The notes beneath the pieces are model-generated. The model did not search any database and had not been told where the DNA came from. It worked only from the letters and a program-made list of their open reading frames with translations. The position numbers and the translations under genes were made by a program. 64,000 nucleotides of DNA from the NCBI RefSeq assembly GCF_009915685.1, contig NZ_JAABLP010000001.1, one strand, 5' to 3'. Positions within the stretch are counted from its first letter, which is position 1. Each line of letters starts with the position of its first letter. Source of the stretch: Pannonibacter tanglangensis. GTDB lineage: Bacteria; Pseudomonadota; Alphaproteobacteria; Rhizobiales; Stappiaceae. This document shows positions 39,715 through 48,887 of the stretch, in pieces.

Positions 39715-41396
39715 GCGGCCCGGAGCGAGCCCAGGAAGCCCTCAACCTCCCGCTTCAGCAGGCTGGCCTGGTCCGACAGGTTGGCCGACAGCGACTTGAG
39801 CTGGCCGGACGCATCGCCGGTCATTTCGGCAGCCCGGCCGACGCCGAAGATGTTTTCCGTCACCTGATGCGTGCCTTCCGAGGCGCGGGCCGTGTTGCCG
39901 GCGATCTCGGAGGTGGCTGCCCCCTGCTGCTCGACGGCGGCTGCCACATGGCCGGAGATGTCGCGGATGTCGGAAATGGTGCCGACGATCTTGCCGATCG
40001 AGTCCACCGACCGCTGGGTGGCGGTCTGGATGTCGAGCACCTTGCGGCCGATGTCCTCGGTGGCGCGGGTGGTCTGGGTGGCGAGCTGCTTCACCTCCTG
40101 GGCCACGACGGCAAAGCCCTTGCCGGCCTCTCCGGCGCGCGCGGCCTCGATGGTGGCGTTGAGGGCCAGCAGGTTGGTCTGCGAGGCGATGTCGTTGATC
40201 AGGTTGACCACATCGCCGATCTGCTGGGCGGCGGTGGAGAGCGCGTTGATCTCTGCCTGGGTCTGGGCGGCGGCGGTGGAGGCATCGGAGGCGACGTGGG
40301 CCGCGCGGGTGACCTGCGTGTTGATCTCGCGCACGGAGGCCGTCATTTCCTCCGTTGCGGCGGCCACCGTCTGCACGTTGGTGGCGGCCTCCTCGGCGGC
40401 ACCGGCGACGACCTGGGCCTGGCGCGAGGTCTCCTCGGCCGTTTCCGAGAGCTGTCGGGCGGCCTGGTCCATTTCGCGGGCCGACTGCACGAAGGCCGTC
40501 GACAGGGCGCCCATGGTGCGCTCGAACCGGTCGGCAATCTGCCGGCGTTCCTCGGCAAGCTTGGCAGCGGCGGCCCGCTCGGTTTCTTCGGCCGCGAGAC
40601 GCAGTCGCCGGGCTTCCACGAGGCCGAGACGGAAGGTCTCGGCGGTCCGCGCCATGCTGCCGACCTCGTCGCCACGGTCCTGACCGTCCACGGGCTCATC
40701 GAGGTCACCGCGCGCCATGCCGGCCATCGACTGGTTGAGCCGCGCGATCGGCGCGACAATACCGGCCCGGACCAGCCAGAGCGCAAGGGTGGCGAGCACC
40801 AGCGTCGAGGCAAGAACACTCCAGAGCGTCCAGTTGGCCGTCGTTTCCGCACTGGCCTTCAGCCGGTTGGTCAGCGCCGTGTTTTCGGCGACAATACCGT
40901 CCACGAAGGTGCCGATGTCGGTCATGATGTCGAGGAGCTGGGGGCCGCAGGACTGGTTGAAGGTGCCGTAGCCCGTGGCCTGGTCGCCGCTGCGCGCCGC
41001 GGCGATGGTCTGCGCGCACCCCTGGCTCATGACGGCGTCATAGGCCGCCTTGATCGGCTGGATCTGTGCCGCACGGTCCGGCATGGCTGCCAGGGCTCGG
41101 CTGATCTCGGCCTCGAAGCGCTGCCGGCCGGTCTCGATGTCGGCGACAGCAGCGCCGAAGTCACGCTCGTCGGTCGCCAGAATCGCCTTCAGCACGGACC
41201 GGGAGGTCCAGGCCGCATGCCGGCCGGAGCGGGCCATTGCCACCGTTCCGACCGCAGGCCCCGTCAGGGCCTCATGATACTCGCCCGCTGTCTGCAGGAT
41301 CTCCTTGTCGAGGATGAATGCGCTGGACACGGACAGCAAGGCCATCGCCCCCACGAGAGAGATCACCTTGGCCTGGATGGACACCTTGTTGAACAT
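39711..41396 (-). CDS. Transmembrane methyl-accepting chemotaxis protein
   Basis: A 561-residue chemoreceptor: transmembrane helix 1 (about 10-30), a helical periplasmic sensor (about 31-188), helix 2 (about 189-211), HAMP (about 212-265, ending DGQDRGDEVGSM), and a signalling domain with SQTNLLALNATIEAARAGEA. The periplasmic part has no recognised ligand-binding motif and looks like a four-helix-bundle sensor. The C-terminus ends FLGSLRAA without a CheR-binding pentapeptide. CTGTCAG-based repeats flank the gene on both sides. Confidence 0.93.
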   Translation of the reverse strand: MFNKVSIQAKVISLVGAMALLSVSSAFILDKEILQTAGEYHEALTGPAVGTVAMARSGRHAAWTSRSVLKAILATDERDFGAAVADIETGRQRFEAEISRALAAMPDRAAQIQPIKAAYDAVMSQGCAQTIAAARSGDQATGYGTFNQSCGPQLLDIMTDIGTFVDGIVAENTALTNRLKASAETTANWTLWSVLASTLVLATLALWLVRAGIVAPIARLNQSMAGMARGDLDEPVDGQDRGDEVGSMARTAETFRLGLVEARRLRLAAEETERAAAAKLAEERRQIADRFERTMGALSTAFVQSAREMDQAARQLSETAEETSRQAQVVAGAAEEAATNVQTVAAATEEMTASVREINTQVTRAAHVASDASTAAAQTQAEINALSTAAQQIGDVVNLINDIASQTNLLALNATIEAARAGEAGKGFAVVAQEVKQLATQTTRATEDIGRKVLDIQTATQRSVDSIGKIVGTISDIRDISGHVAAAVEQQGAATSEIAGNTARASEGTHQVTENIFGVGRAAEMTGDASGQLKSLSANLSDQASLLKREVEGFLGSLRAA

Positions 41397-41646
41397 TCGG
41401 AACTCGTTACTCGCAATCCGGGCTGGAGGGCAGCCCTACGCAGTTACCCTTAGGTGATATGATTGCTTCATCGAATGAAAAAATGATTAAGTGCAAATGT
41501 ATTCAGCAAGTGAAATCAATTATTTAGCCTGTTTCAATTGCTCTAGGCAGTTTTGACAGGGGCAAATATTTCAGAGATCTTCACCCCGCCGGACCGATGC
41601 TGCACCGCGGTCGCGGGGGATCCTGCTGGCCCGTCAGAACCTTGGG

Positions 41647-41701
41647 CTGTCAGGGAGCTGTCAGGGAGCTGGCTGGGAGCTGATAAGCAGCTGTCAGGGA
41701 G
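41647..41701. repeat. 11-bp tandem repeats CTGTCAGGGAG
   Basis: Five 11-bp units in register: 41647, 41658 and 41691 read CTGTCAGGGAG; 41669 reads CTGGCTGGGAG and 41680 CTGATAAGCAG. They lie within the 454-base gene-free gap 41397-41850, whose left part (about 41440-41540) is AT-rich and probably holds the promoter of the minus-strand chemoreceptor. The right part is GC-rich and ends in a hairpin. Confidence 0.85.
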
Positions 41702-41806
41702 CCGGGCCGCGCCAGTCTGCTGCGTCCGCAGGGGCGGCAAGGCGCCAGGATCCCGGAGAACTGGGGCCGGGGAGAACCGGGCCCGGGGAACTCGGCCCGG
41801 GGCGAA

Positions 41807-41833
41807 CTGGCGTCGGCAAGGAGCCGACGCCAG
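41807..41833 (-). terminator. Hairpin after cydX
   Basis: A perfect 11-bp stem CTGGCGTCGGC (41807-41817) pairs with GCCGACGCCAG (41823-41833) around a 5-base loop, starting 18 bases after the cydX stop. There is no T-run on the minus strand, so it may act as an mRNA 3' stabiliser or Rho-assisted terminator. Confidence 0.6.
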
Positions 41834-41850
41834 CTTGTGCGGGCCGTTGC

Positions 41851-41961
41851 TCAGCGGCGGTCAGGTCGTGCGTCGTCCTCGCGCATCTCCAGCCACATGG
41901 CGTTCAGGATGGCGAGGCAGCAGGCCAGCGGCATGCCGAGGATCCAGGCGAAGTACCACAT
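41851..41961 (-). CDS. cydX: Cytochrome bd oxidase small subunit CydX
   Basis: A 36-residue single-pass membrane peptide, MWYFAWILGMPLACCLAILN then AMWLEMRED. The MWYFxWILG start and the N-AMWLE motif are the CydX/YbgT signature. It stabilises the haem groups of the CydAB oxidase. It starts 11 bases after the cydB stop, with AGGAG upstream. Often missed in annotation because of its length. Confidence 0.93.
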   Translation of the reverse strand: MWYFAWILGMPLACCLAILNAMWLEMREDDARPDRR

Positions 41962-41972
41962 GTCAGGTCTCC

Positions 41973-43127
41973 TCAGTAATGCGTGCCATCGCGGGTGACG
42001 CTTTCCACGCTGACCTTGCCCCAGAGCACCCGGTAGACGAAGGCGGTGTAGGCCAGGATCATCGGCAGGAAGATCGCCGTCACCACCAGCATGTTGAACA
42101 GGGTGGCGTGACTGGAGGACGAATCCCACACGGTCAGGCTGGCGCCCGGCTGGATCGAGCTGGGCAGGATGAAGGGAAACATCGAGACGCCGACCGTCGA
42201 GATGATGCCGACGACCGACAGCTTCGAGGCCAGGAAGGTCAGGGCCTCGCGCCGGGTGTTGAGGCCGATCAGGGCGCCCAGCGCGCCGATGAAGCCGAGG
42301 GCGGGGAACACGACCAGCCAGGGGTGGATGCTGTAGTTGACCAGCCAGGCGCCCGCCTCGCGGACGGCGGTCTTGGCAAGCGGGTTCGCCTGCATCTCCG
42401 GATCGAGGGCCGTGGTGATCCGGTATCCCTCGACAAGGCCGGATGACAGCGCCAGTCCGCCGAGCGCGAACAGGACGATGACGGCGACAGCCGCGAGGCT
42501 GCCGGCGCGGCGGCCCCGGCGGGCCACCTCCCCCTCGGTGCGCAGGCCGAGCCAGGCCCCGCCATGCATCACCAGCATGGCGACGGAGAGGACGCCGCAC
42601 AGCAGGGCAAAGGGCGTGAACAGGCCGAAGAAGGAGCCCTCGTAGGTGATCCGCAGGTCCCGTTCAAGCGTGAAGGGCACACCCGTCAGCGTGTTGCCGA
42701 CCGCGACGCCGAACACCAGGGCCGGCACGAAGGATCCGGTGAACAGGGCCCAGTCCCAGCGCGCGCGCCAGACCGGATCCGGCTTCTTGTCCCGGTACTT
42801 GAAGGCGACCGGGCGCAGGATCAGCGCCGACAGCGCGACGAACATCGCCAGATAGAAGCCGGAGAAGCTCACCGCATAGAGCGGCGGCCAGGCGGCGAAG
42901 ATGGCACCGCCGCCGAGGATCAGCCAGACCTGATTGCCTTCCCAGGTCGGGGCAACGGAGGCGATGGCGACGCGGCGCTCCGCATCGGTTTCGGCCACCA
43001 CGGGCAGCAGCGCGCCGACGCCCATGTCGAAGCCGTCGGTGACGGCAAAGCCGATGAGCAGCACGCCGAGCAGCGCCCACCAGATCAGCTTGAGCACGGA
43101 ATAGTCGATGAGTTCGTGCAGGATCAT
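41973..43127 (-). CDS. cydB: Cytochrome bd ubiquinol oxidase subunit II
   Basis: A 384-residue inner-membrane protein from ATG 43127 (MILHELIDYSVLKLIWWALL). Family features include VTDGFDMGVGALLPV, TWEGNQVWLILGGGAIFAAW and the C-terminal SSIQPGASLTVWDSSSSHAT segment. With CydA it reduces oxygen at low concentration using quinol. Four bases separate it from cydA. Confidence 0.96.
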   Translation of the reverse strand: MILHELIDYSVLKLIWWALLGVLLIGFAVTDGFDMGVGALLPVVAETDAERRVAIASVAPTWEGNQVWLILGGGAIFAAWPPLYAVSFSGFYLAMFVALSALILRPVAFKYRDKKPDPVWRARWDWALFTGSFVPALVFGVAVGNTLTGVPFTLERDLRITYEGSFFGLFTPFALLCGVLSVAMLVMHGGAWLGLRTEGEVARRGRRAGSLAAVAVIVLFALGGLALSSGLVEGYRITTALDPEMQANPLAKTAVREAGAWLVNYSIHPWLVVFPALGFIGALGALIGLNTRREALTFLASKLSVVGIISTVGVSMFPFILPSSIQPGASLTVWDSSSSHATLFNMLVVTAIFLPMILAYTAFVYRVLWGKVSVESVTRDGTHY

Positions 43128-43131
43128 GAGC

Positions 43132-44712
43132 TTACTCCGCGGCGATGGCGACCGGGCGCCGGGCAAGTCCGGGCTCGGGCTGGGGCAGGTCTTCCGGGCC
43201 CTTGGCAATGGCCTTGAGCATCAGCTTCACCTCGATCACGAGCAGGACGCTGTAGAGCGCGATGAAGCCGGCCATGGTCATGAGCACCTCGGCGACGCTC
43301 AGGCTGGAGGCGGCGGCCGAGGTCGGCAGCAGGCTCTCGATGATCCAGGGCTGGCGGCCGTATTCGGCGACGAACCAGCCCATCTCGCAGGCGATCCACG
43401 GTAGCGGGATCGACCAGACGGCCACATGCAGCAGCCAGCGGTGCTTCTGCCGCACCTCTTCCAGCCGCCCGGCGGAGGTCAGGTAGAAGAACACCGCCGT
43501 CAGCACGATGAAGAAGAGGCCGCAGGCCACCATGATGCGGAAGGCGTAGAACATCGGCCAGACATTGGGCACCGTCGACCAGGCGGCCTCGTCGATCTGC
43601 GCCTCGGTCGCCTCGGTCGGGCGGTCGGTGTAGGGCAGGAGCAGGTAGCCATAGCCGAGGTCGGCCGCGTGGGCCTTGAACAGGGCGCGCAGCTCCGGCG
43701 TGTCGGTGCCGCCGCGGATGTCCTGCAGCGCCTGCCAGGCGATGGCGCCGGAGCGGATGCGCTCCTTGGACTGCTCCACCAGATCCTTGATGCCCGGGAT
43801 CACCGTATCGAGCGAGCGGGTGGCGATCAGCCCCATGACATAGGGCACCTCGATGGCGAAGAGGTTCTCGCGCTTCGCCTGATCGGGAATGGCGATCACG
43901 TTGAAGGCGGCCGGGGCCGGTTCGGTCTCCCACATCCCTTCGATGGTGGCGAGCTTCATCTTCTGGTTCAGGTTCGCCTCGTAGCCGCTTTCGTCACCAA
44001 GGACGACAACCGACAGCGCCGAGGCAAAGCCGAAGGCGGCAGCCACGGCCATGGAGCGGCGGGCGATGTCGAGATGGCGGCCTTTCAGCATGTACCAGGC
44101 CGAGATCCCGAGCACGAACAGCGAGGCCGTGACATAGCCGGCCGAGACCGTGTGCACGAACTTCGCCTGCGCAACCGGGTTGAAGAGCACGTCGAAGAAG
44201 TTCGTCACTTCCATCCGCATCGTGTCGATGTTGAACGCGGCGCCGACCGGATGCTGCATCCAGCCGTTGGCGATCAGGATCCACAGGGCGGAGAAGTTGG
44301 TGCCCATCGCCATCGCCCAGGTCGCCGCCAGATGGCCGCGCCGGCTCATCCGGTCCCAGCCGAAGAAGAACAGGCCGACGAAGGTCGCCTCGAGGAAGAA
44401 GGCCATCAGCCCCTCGATGGCCAGCGGCGCGCCGAAGACATCGCCGACATACTGGCTGAAATAGCTCCAGTTCATGCCGAACTGGAATTCCATCGTCAGG
44501 CCGGTGGAGACGCCGAGCACGAAGTTGATGCCGAACAGCGTGCCCCAGAACTTGACCATGCGCTTCCAGACCTCACGGCCGGTCATCACATAGACCGTTT
44601 CCATGATCGCCAGCAGCACCGACAGGCCAAGTGTCAGGGGCACGAAGAGAAAATGATAGAGAGCGGTCATCGCGAACTGCAGTCGCGACAGATCCACCAC
44701 ATTGAGTTCCAT
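43132..44712 (-). CDS. cydA: Cytochrome bd ubiquinol oxidase subunit I
   Basis: A 526-residue haem-bearing subunit; ATG 44712 has AGGAGG upstream. The b595 ligand His20 is in RLQFAMTALYHFLF. The b558 ligand is His in AKFVHTVSAGYV, and GWFVAEYGRQPW marks the quinol-loop side of the protein. The Q-loop region (about 240-380) appears short. The 199-base gap to cydC (44713-44911) holds its promoter; no clear FNR/FixK box (TTGAT-N4-ATCAA) is seen. Confidence 0.96.
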   Translation of the reverse strand: MELNVVDLSRLQFAMTALYHFLFVPLTLGLSVLLAIMETVYVMTGREVWKRMVKFWGTLFGINFVLGVSTGLTMEFQFGMNWSYFSQYVGDVFGAPLAIEGLMAFFLEATFVGLFFFGWDRMSRRGHLAATWAMAMGTNFSALWILIANGWMQHPVGAAFNIDTMRMEVTNFFDVLFNPVAQAKFVHTVSAGYVTASLFVLGISAWYMLKGRHLDIARRSMAVAAAFGFASALSVVVLGDESGYEANLNQKMKLATIEGMWETEPAPAAFNVIAIPDQAKRENLFAIEVPYVMGLIATRSLDTVIPGIKDLVEQSKERIRSGAIAWQALQDIRGGTDTPELRALFKAHAADLGYGYLLLPYTDRPTEATEAQIDEAAWSTVPNVWPMFYAFRIMVACGLFFIVLTAVFFYLTSAGRLEEVRQKHRWLLHVAVWSIPLPWIACEMGWFVAEYGRQPWIIESLLPTSAAASSLSVAEVLMTMAGFIALYSVLLVIEVKLMLKAIAKGPEDLPQPEPGLARRPVAIAAE

Positions 44713-44911
44713 GGCAACCTCCTGCCGTGAGAGCGGGCTGGGGTCTGGCCATCCGGTCGCCGGACTGATCCGGTCAACCCTGCCTCGCCCCATGCCATCC
44801 GCCGGCGCCCTCAGCGGATGAGAGAAGCTTATGATGAAAACATGAAAGTTTGAATTTTACCATGGATTGTTCATGTGCGGCGCATGCCCGCGCGACGCGA
44901 GCGCGCAGGCG

Positions 44912-46660
44912 TCATGCTGTCGCGGCAATCCGCCCGCCCTCAAGGCGCAGGATCCGGTCGGCCAAGGCCAGCTCCCGGCGGCGGTGCGAGATCAGGAGGA
45001 GGCTCGCCCCCTGGCTGCGGAAGGCGCCGAGACTGGCCAGCACGCCGGCGGCGGTTGCCTCGTCCAGTCCCTCCGTCACCTCGTCAAGGAGCACGATCTC
45101 GGGCCGCGTCAGCAGCGCGCGGGCAAGCGTCAGCCGGCGCGCCTCGCCGCCCGACAGGCCGGCACCGCCCTCGCCCAGCATGGCGCTAAGCCCGTCCGGC
45201 CGGGCGGCAACCGTGTCGGCAAGCCCCACCTGATCCAGCGCCGCCCACAGCGCCTCGGGACTGGCCTGCGGTGCTGCAAGCCGCAGGTTCTCCGCGATCG
45301 TGTCGTTGAACAGCACCGGCTTCTGGCTGATCACCGCCAGCCGGCGGCGCAGCTCCGCCTCGGGGATCGTCGACAGCGGCCGGTCCCCCAGCCGGATCAG
45401 GCCATCGTCCGGCCGCGTCAGCCGGGCCGCCAGCGCCAGCACCGTCGACTTGCCGCAGCCGCTCGGGCCGACGAGGCAGACCGTCTCGCCCGGCGCGAGC
45501 GACAGGTCGAAGTCCTCCAGCACCGGCCGGGCCGCGCCGGGATAGGTGAACCGCACCGCCTCGAAGCACAGCGCCGGCTGGATCCCGGTGCCGGCGTCCG
45601 CCGGCGGGAGGGTCGTGCCCGCAACGGGTCCGTCCTGCGGCCCCCTCGCCGGCGCGCCGCGGCGCTCCGCCTGGGCCGCGTCTCCGGCCTCTGCCAGCGG
45701 CAGCACACGGGCGGCCGCGCGCTCGGTCCGCGTCAGGCCGGCAAGACCCGGCACCAGGCTCGACAGCGCCTCCGTCAGGCCGAGGCCGGTGAGCAGCAGG
45801 CCGACGACCAGGGCGGCCGACAGGCTGGCCTCCCCGCCTGCGACCGGCGCGGCGGCCGGCACGAGCACGATCAGGCCGGCTGCCAGGATCAGCTGGCCGG
45901 AGATGATGACCAGGCCCTCGGCGAGGCTTGCCGCCCGTTCCAGCGGGTCTTCCGCCCGGGCGCGCCGCGCGCCGGCGTCCAGGATGGCGTCGGTTGCGGC
46001 GGGCAGTCCGCCGTAGATGGCGAGGTCGCGTCGACCGGCCACGAAGTCGGCGCTGCGCAGGCGCATGGCCTCCTCGGCCGCTTCCATCCGCCGGGCTGCG
46101 GTCGCGAGCTGGCGGCGGGCCACGATCCGGGCCGCCAGCGTCAGCAGCACGACCCCGACGGCCAGCGGCACCAGGGCAGCCGGCGCCAACAGCACGGCCA
46201 GCACCGCGCCCCCCGCCAGCACGACGCAGACGACCGACAGCGGCACCACGAAGCGCAGGTAGGCCCGGTCGAGCTGGTCGATGTCGAGCGTCAGTCGCGC
46301 CAGCCGGAGGCCGCTGCGGCTTTCGACCGCCGAGGCTGGCCGGCGGCTGGCGAAGCCCGCGAACACCGCCCCGCGCAGCCGGGCGAGAAAGCGGAACGTG
46401 GCGTCATGCGTCATCAGCCGCTCGCCGTACCGCCCGGCCGTGCGGCCGATGGCCAGCGCCCGGATCAGCGCGCTCGGCGTGAAATAGTTGACCGCAAGGC
46501 CGGCCGCCCCCGCCACCGCACAGGCGGTGATGAACCAGCCGGCCAGCCCGAGCAGCAAGAGGCCGCAGAGCGCGGGCACCAGTGCCAGGGCGATGCCGAT
46601 GAGGAAGGGGCCGCGCTGGTCGGCGAACTGACGCCGGATCAGGCTCCTGAGCGGGCTCAT
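44912..46660 (-). CDS. cydC: Thiol reductant ABC exporter subunit CydC
   Basis: A 582-residue fused ABC exporter half: six membrane helices (about 15-310), then an ATPase domain with Walker A GPSGCGKST, signature LSGGEARRLT, Walker B VLLDEVTEGLD and H-loop ISHR. CydDC exports glutathione and cysteine to the periplasm and is needed to assemble cytochrome bd. Its start overlaps the cydD stop (ATGA). An internal Pro/Ala-rich insertion lies just before the ATPase domain. Confidence 0.94.
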   Translation of the reverse strand: MSPLRSLIRRQFADQRGPFLIGIALALVPALCGLLLLGLAGWFITACAVAGAAGLAVNYFTPSALIRALAIGRTAGRYGERLMTHDATFRFLARLRGAVFAGFASRRPASAVESRSGLRLARLTLDIDQLDRAYLRFVVPLSVVCVVLAGGAVLAVLLAPAALVPLAVGVVLLTLAARIVARRQLATAARRMEAAEEAMRLRSADFVAGRRDLAIYGGLPAATDAILDAGARRARAEDPLERAASLAEGLVIISGQLILAAGLIVLVPAAAPVAGGEASLSAALVVGLLLTGLGLTEALSSLVPGLAGLTRTERAAARVLPLAEAGDAAQAERRGAPARGPQDGPVAGTTLPPADAGTGIQPALCFEAVRFTYPGAARPVLEDFDLSLAPGETVCLVGPSGCGKSTVLALAARLTRPDDGLIRLGDRPLSTIPEAELRRRLAVISQKPVLFNDTIAENLRLAAPQASPEALWAALDQVGLADTVAARPDGLSAMLGEGGAGLSGGEARRLTLARALLTRPEIVLLDEVTEGLDEATAAGVLASLGAFRSQGASLLLISHRRRELALADRILRLEGGRIAATA

Positions 46661-48522
46661 TCGGCCACCTCCTGCACCCGCTGACCGATGTCGAGCCGCA
46701 GCCCCGGCAGCGCCAGCACCCGTGGATCATGGCTGGCGATCACCGTGCTCACGCCCTGCGACAGCCGCTCGAGGCCGGCGATCACCACGCCGGCGGTGTC
46801 GTCGTCGAGCCCGGCGGTCGGTTCGTCGGCGATCAGCATCAGCGCGTCGCGACGCAGCGCCGCACGCGCCAGAGCGATGCGCCGGGCCTCGCCCACCGAC
46901 AGGCCGAAACCGTCCTCGCCAAGCCGCGTGCCGAGGCCCCTTGGCATCTGCTCGACCAGGTCGCGCGCCCCGGCGAGATCCAGCGCCGCCCACATCTCCG
47001 CCTCGGTCGCCTCCGGCCGGGCCCGGCGCAGGTTGGCCGTCACGGTGCCGAAGAACAGGCGCGGCTCCTGCGACAGGAAAGCGAGCCGGGCGCGCCAGGC
47101 GTCGAGGTCGAGGGCCGCGAGATCCAGGCCATCGAGCAGGATGCGGCCGCCGTCGATGCGGCGGAGGCCGGTCAGCGCGTCGATCAGCGTCGACTTGCCC
47201 GCCCCGCTCGGGCCGGCGACGATCAGGCGTCCGCCGGCGGGCAGGCGCAGCGACAGCCGGTCGATCACCGGCCGGCCGCCGGGGGCCAGTGTCAGCGCGT
47301 CGAGGATCACCTCGGGCGAGCGCGCCGGCGGCGGCGCAAGCGCGAGGCCAGCCCCCCTCGCCGAAGCGGTGGCCGACACGGTTGCCGAAACGGGCGTCGC
47401 GGCCATCGGCGCGGGGTCGGCCAGGGGCAGGGTGACCAGGATGCGGGCGGCCGCCTCCGCGCCGGCCTTGTCGTGATAGGCCGCGGCAAAGGCCCGGAGC
47501 GGCGCGAAGAACTCCGGCGCCAGCAGCAGCACGAACAGCCCGGTGAACAGGTCCATCGGCGCGCCCCAGGTGCCGGCCGACACCTGTCCCAGCAGCGAGA
47601 AGCCCACATAGACCGCAACCAGCGCCAGGCCGAGCGCACTGAACAGCTCCAGCACCGTGGAGGACAGGAAGGCCACCTTCAGCACCTTCATGGTGGCGAG
47701 GCGGAACCGTTCGCCGGCATGAGCCACGGCAGCGTCCGTTCGCTCCAGCGCGCCGGCCAGACGCAGCGTGTCGAGCCCGCGCAGGCGGTCGAGCAGGAAG
47801 GCGCCCATGCGGGCCAGTTCGCCATGCTGGCTGTCGGAGGCGGCCCGCGCCTTGAGCCCGATCAGCGCCATGAACAGCGGGATCATCGGCCCGGCCGCGA
47901 GCAGGATCAGCGCGGAGAGCCAGTTGACGGCAAAGGCCGTCACGAGGATTGCCAGCGGCACCAGCGACAGGCGCGGGCGCAGCGGCAGGAAGCGGCGGAC
48001 ATAGGGGCCGGCGGCCTCGATCTGGTCGGTGACGGCAGCCGCAACCGCGCCTGCGCCGGGGAGCGTGGCGGAAGGCCCTGCCTCCGCCAGGCCGCCGAGC
48101 AGCCGGGCCCGCAGCCGGGCCTTGACCCGCTCGGCCGCCGCCTGCGCCGTGCGGCCGGCCAGCAGGCCGAGCTGCAGACGGACCAGCGCCAGAAGACCGA
48201 TCAGCAGGCCGGCGACACCCGGATGGGCCAGAGTGGCCATCACCGGGCCGCCGGCGATGCCGGGCTCTACCATGTCGGCAACGCTCAGGGCCAGCAGGAA
48301 GGCCTGCGGGATCCAGATCAGGTCTGCCAGCGCGGCAATGCGCCCGGAGCGCCCGATCGCCGTGCGGTCGTCGGCAACGGCAGCAGCCAGAAGGCGTGAT
48401 GCAGCCTTGGCCGGCGTGTCTTCCCCCGCGCCTGCTGCCTGCGTCTTCGCCTGGTCCGCGTCCACTGTCTGCCCGCCGTCCTTGTGCAAGGCGGCCGGTT
48501 CCCCGGTCCGCCGCTGAGCCAC
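46657..48522 (-). CDS. cydD: Thiol reductant ABC exporter subunit CydD
   Basis: A 621-residue protein if it starts at GTG 48522, which has GGAAGG five bases upstream; ATG 48573 would add 17 residues. Membrane domain (about 40-330), then an ATPase domain with Walker A GPSGAGKST, signature LSVGEARRIALA (Gly-Gly replaced by Val-Gly) and Walker B LIADEPTAGLD. It forms a heterodimer with CydC. First gene of the locus; its upstream gap carries tandem repeats. Confidence 0.93.
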   Translation of the reverse strand: MAQRRTGEPAALHKDGGQTVDADQAKTQAAGAGEDTPAKAASRLLAAAVADDRTAIGRSGRIAALADLIWIPQAFLLALSVADMVEPGIAGGPVMATLAHPGVAGLLIGLLALVRLQLGLLAGRTAQAAAERVKARLRARLLGGLAEAGPSATLPGAGAVAAAVTDQIEAAGPYVRRFLPLRPRLSLVPLAILVTAFAVNWLSALILLAAGPMIPLFMALIGLKARAASDSQHGELARMGAFLLDRLRGLDTLRLAGALERTDAAVAHAGERFRLATMKVLKVAFLSSTVLELFSALGLALVAVYVGFSLLGQVSAGTWGAPMDLFTGLFVLLLAPEFFAPLRAFAAAYHDKAGAEAAARILVTLPLADPAPMAATPVSATVSATASARGAGLALAPPPARSPEVILDALTLAPGGRPVIDRLSLRLPAGGRLIVAGPSGAGKSTLIDALTGLRRIDGGRILLDGLDLAALDLDAWRARLAFLSQEPRLFFGTVTANLRRARPEATEAEMWAALDLAGARDLVEQMPRGLGTRLGEDGFGLSVGEARRIALARAALRRDALMLIADEPTAGLDDDTAGVVIAGLERLSQGVSTVIASHDPRVLALPGLRLDIGQRVQEVAE

Positions 48523-48598
48523 CTCTTCCTTCCGGTTACATGCGCAGGGCGCCGCTGACAATGACGAATGCATCTGCCGATTGTCGCATCACCTCCCG

Positions 48599-48701
48599 CC
48601 AGAGCTCTTGCCAGAGCTCATCCCGGAGCTCATCCCGGAGCTGATGCCAGCGCGCCAGCCAGAGTGCCGCAAGCTCACCTCAAGCTCACGTCAAACTCTC
48701 C
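48599..48701. repeat. 12-bp and 11-bp tandem repeats upstream of cydD
   Basis: Four 12-bp units follow in register from 48599 to 48646 (CCAGAGCTCTTG, CCAGAGCTCATC, CCGGAGCTCATC, CCGGAGCTGATG). A second array of 11-bp units, CAAGCTCACCT, CAAGCTCACGT and partial CAAACTCTCC, spans 48670-48701. They lie in the gap 48523-48887 between the divergent cydD and RTX-protein genes, where both promoters must be. No other feature is evident there. Confidence 0.85.
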
Positions 48702-48887
48702 GGGGACCGGGCGCGGGCCGGCCAGCGCCCCGGGCAGGCCCTTGGCCGCCGGGGCTTGTCCGCCCGCGCGGGCTGCAGCGGCAGGATCCTGCGGGATTTG
48801 ACAGGGGCGCGCGCGCCCTGTACCTCCTGTGGGGTCGGGGCATCGACACTTTGCGGGTAGGGACCATCCGCTCAGGGTTCAAAACCA

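Noticed and set aside
39687..41453. Plus-strand frame of 588 codons opposite the transmembrane chemoreceptor
   Set aside because: A shadow frame made possible by high GC at third positions; the minus strand encodes a textbook chemoreceptor.
44713..44911. An FNR/FixK box upstream of cydA
   Set aside because: No TTGAT-N4-ATCAA or close variant could be found by eye; only an AT-rich promoter-like stretch is visible.
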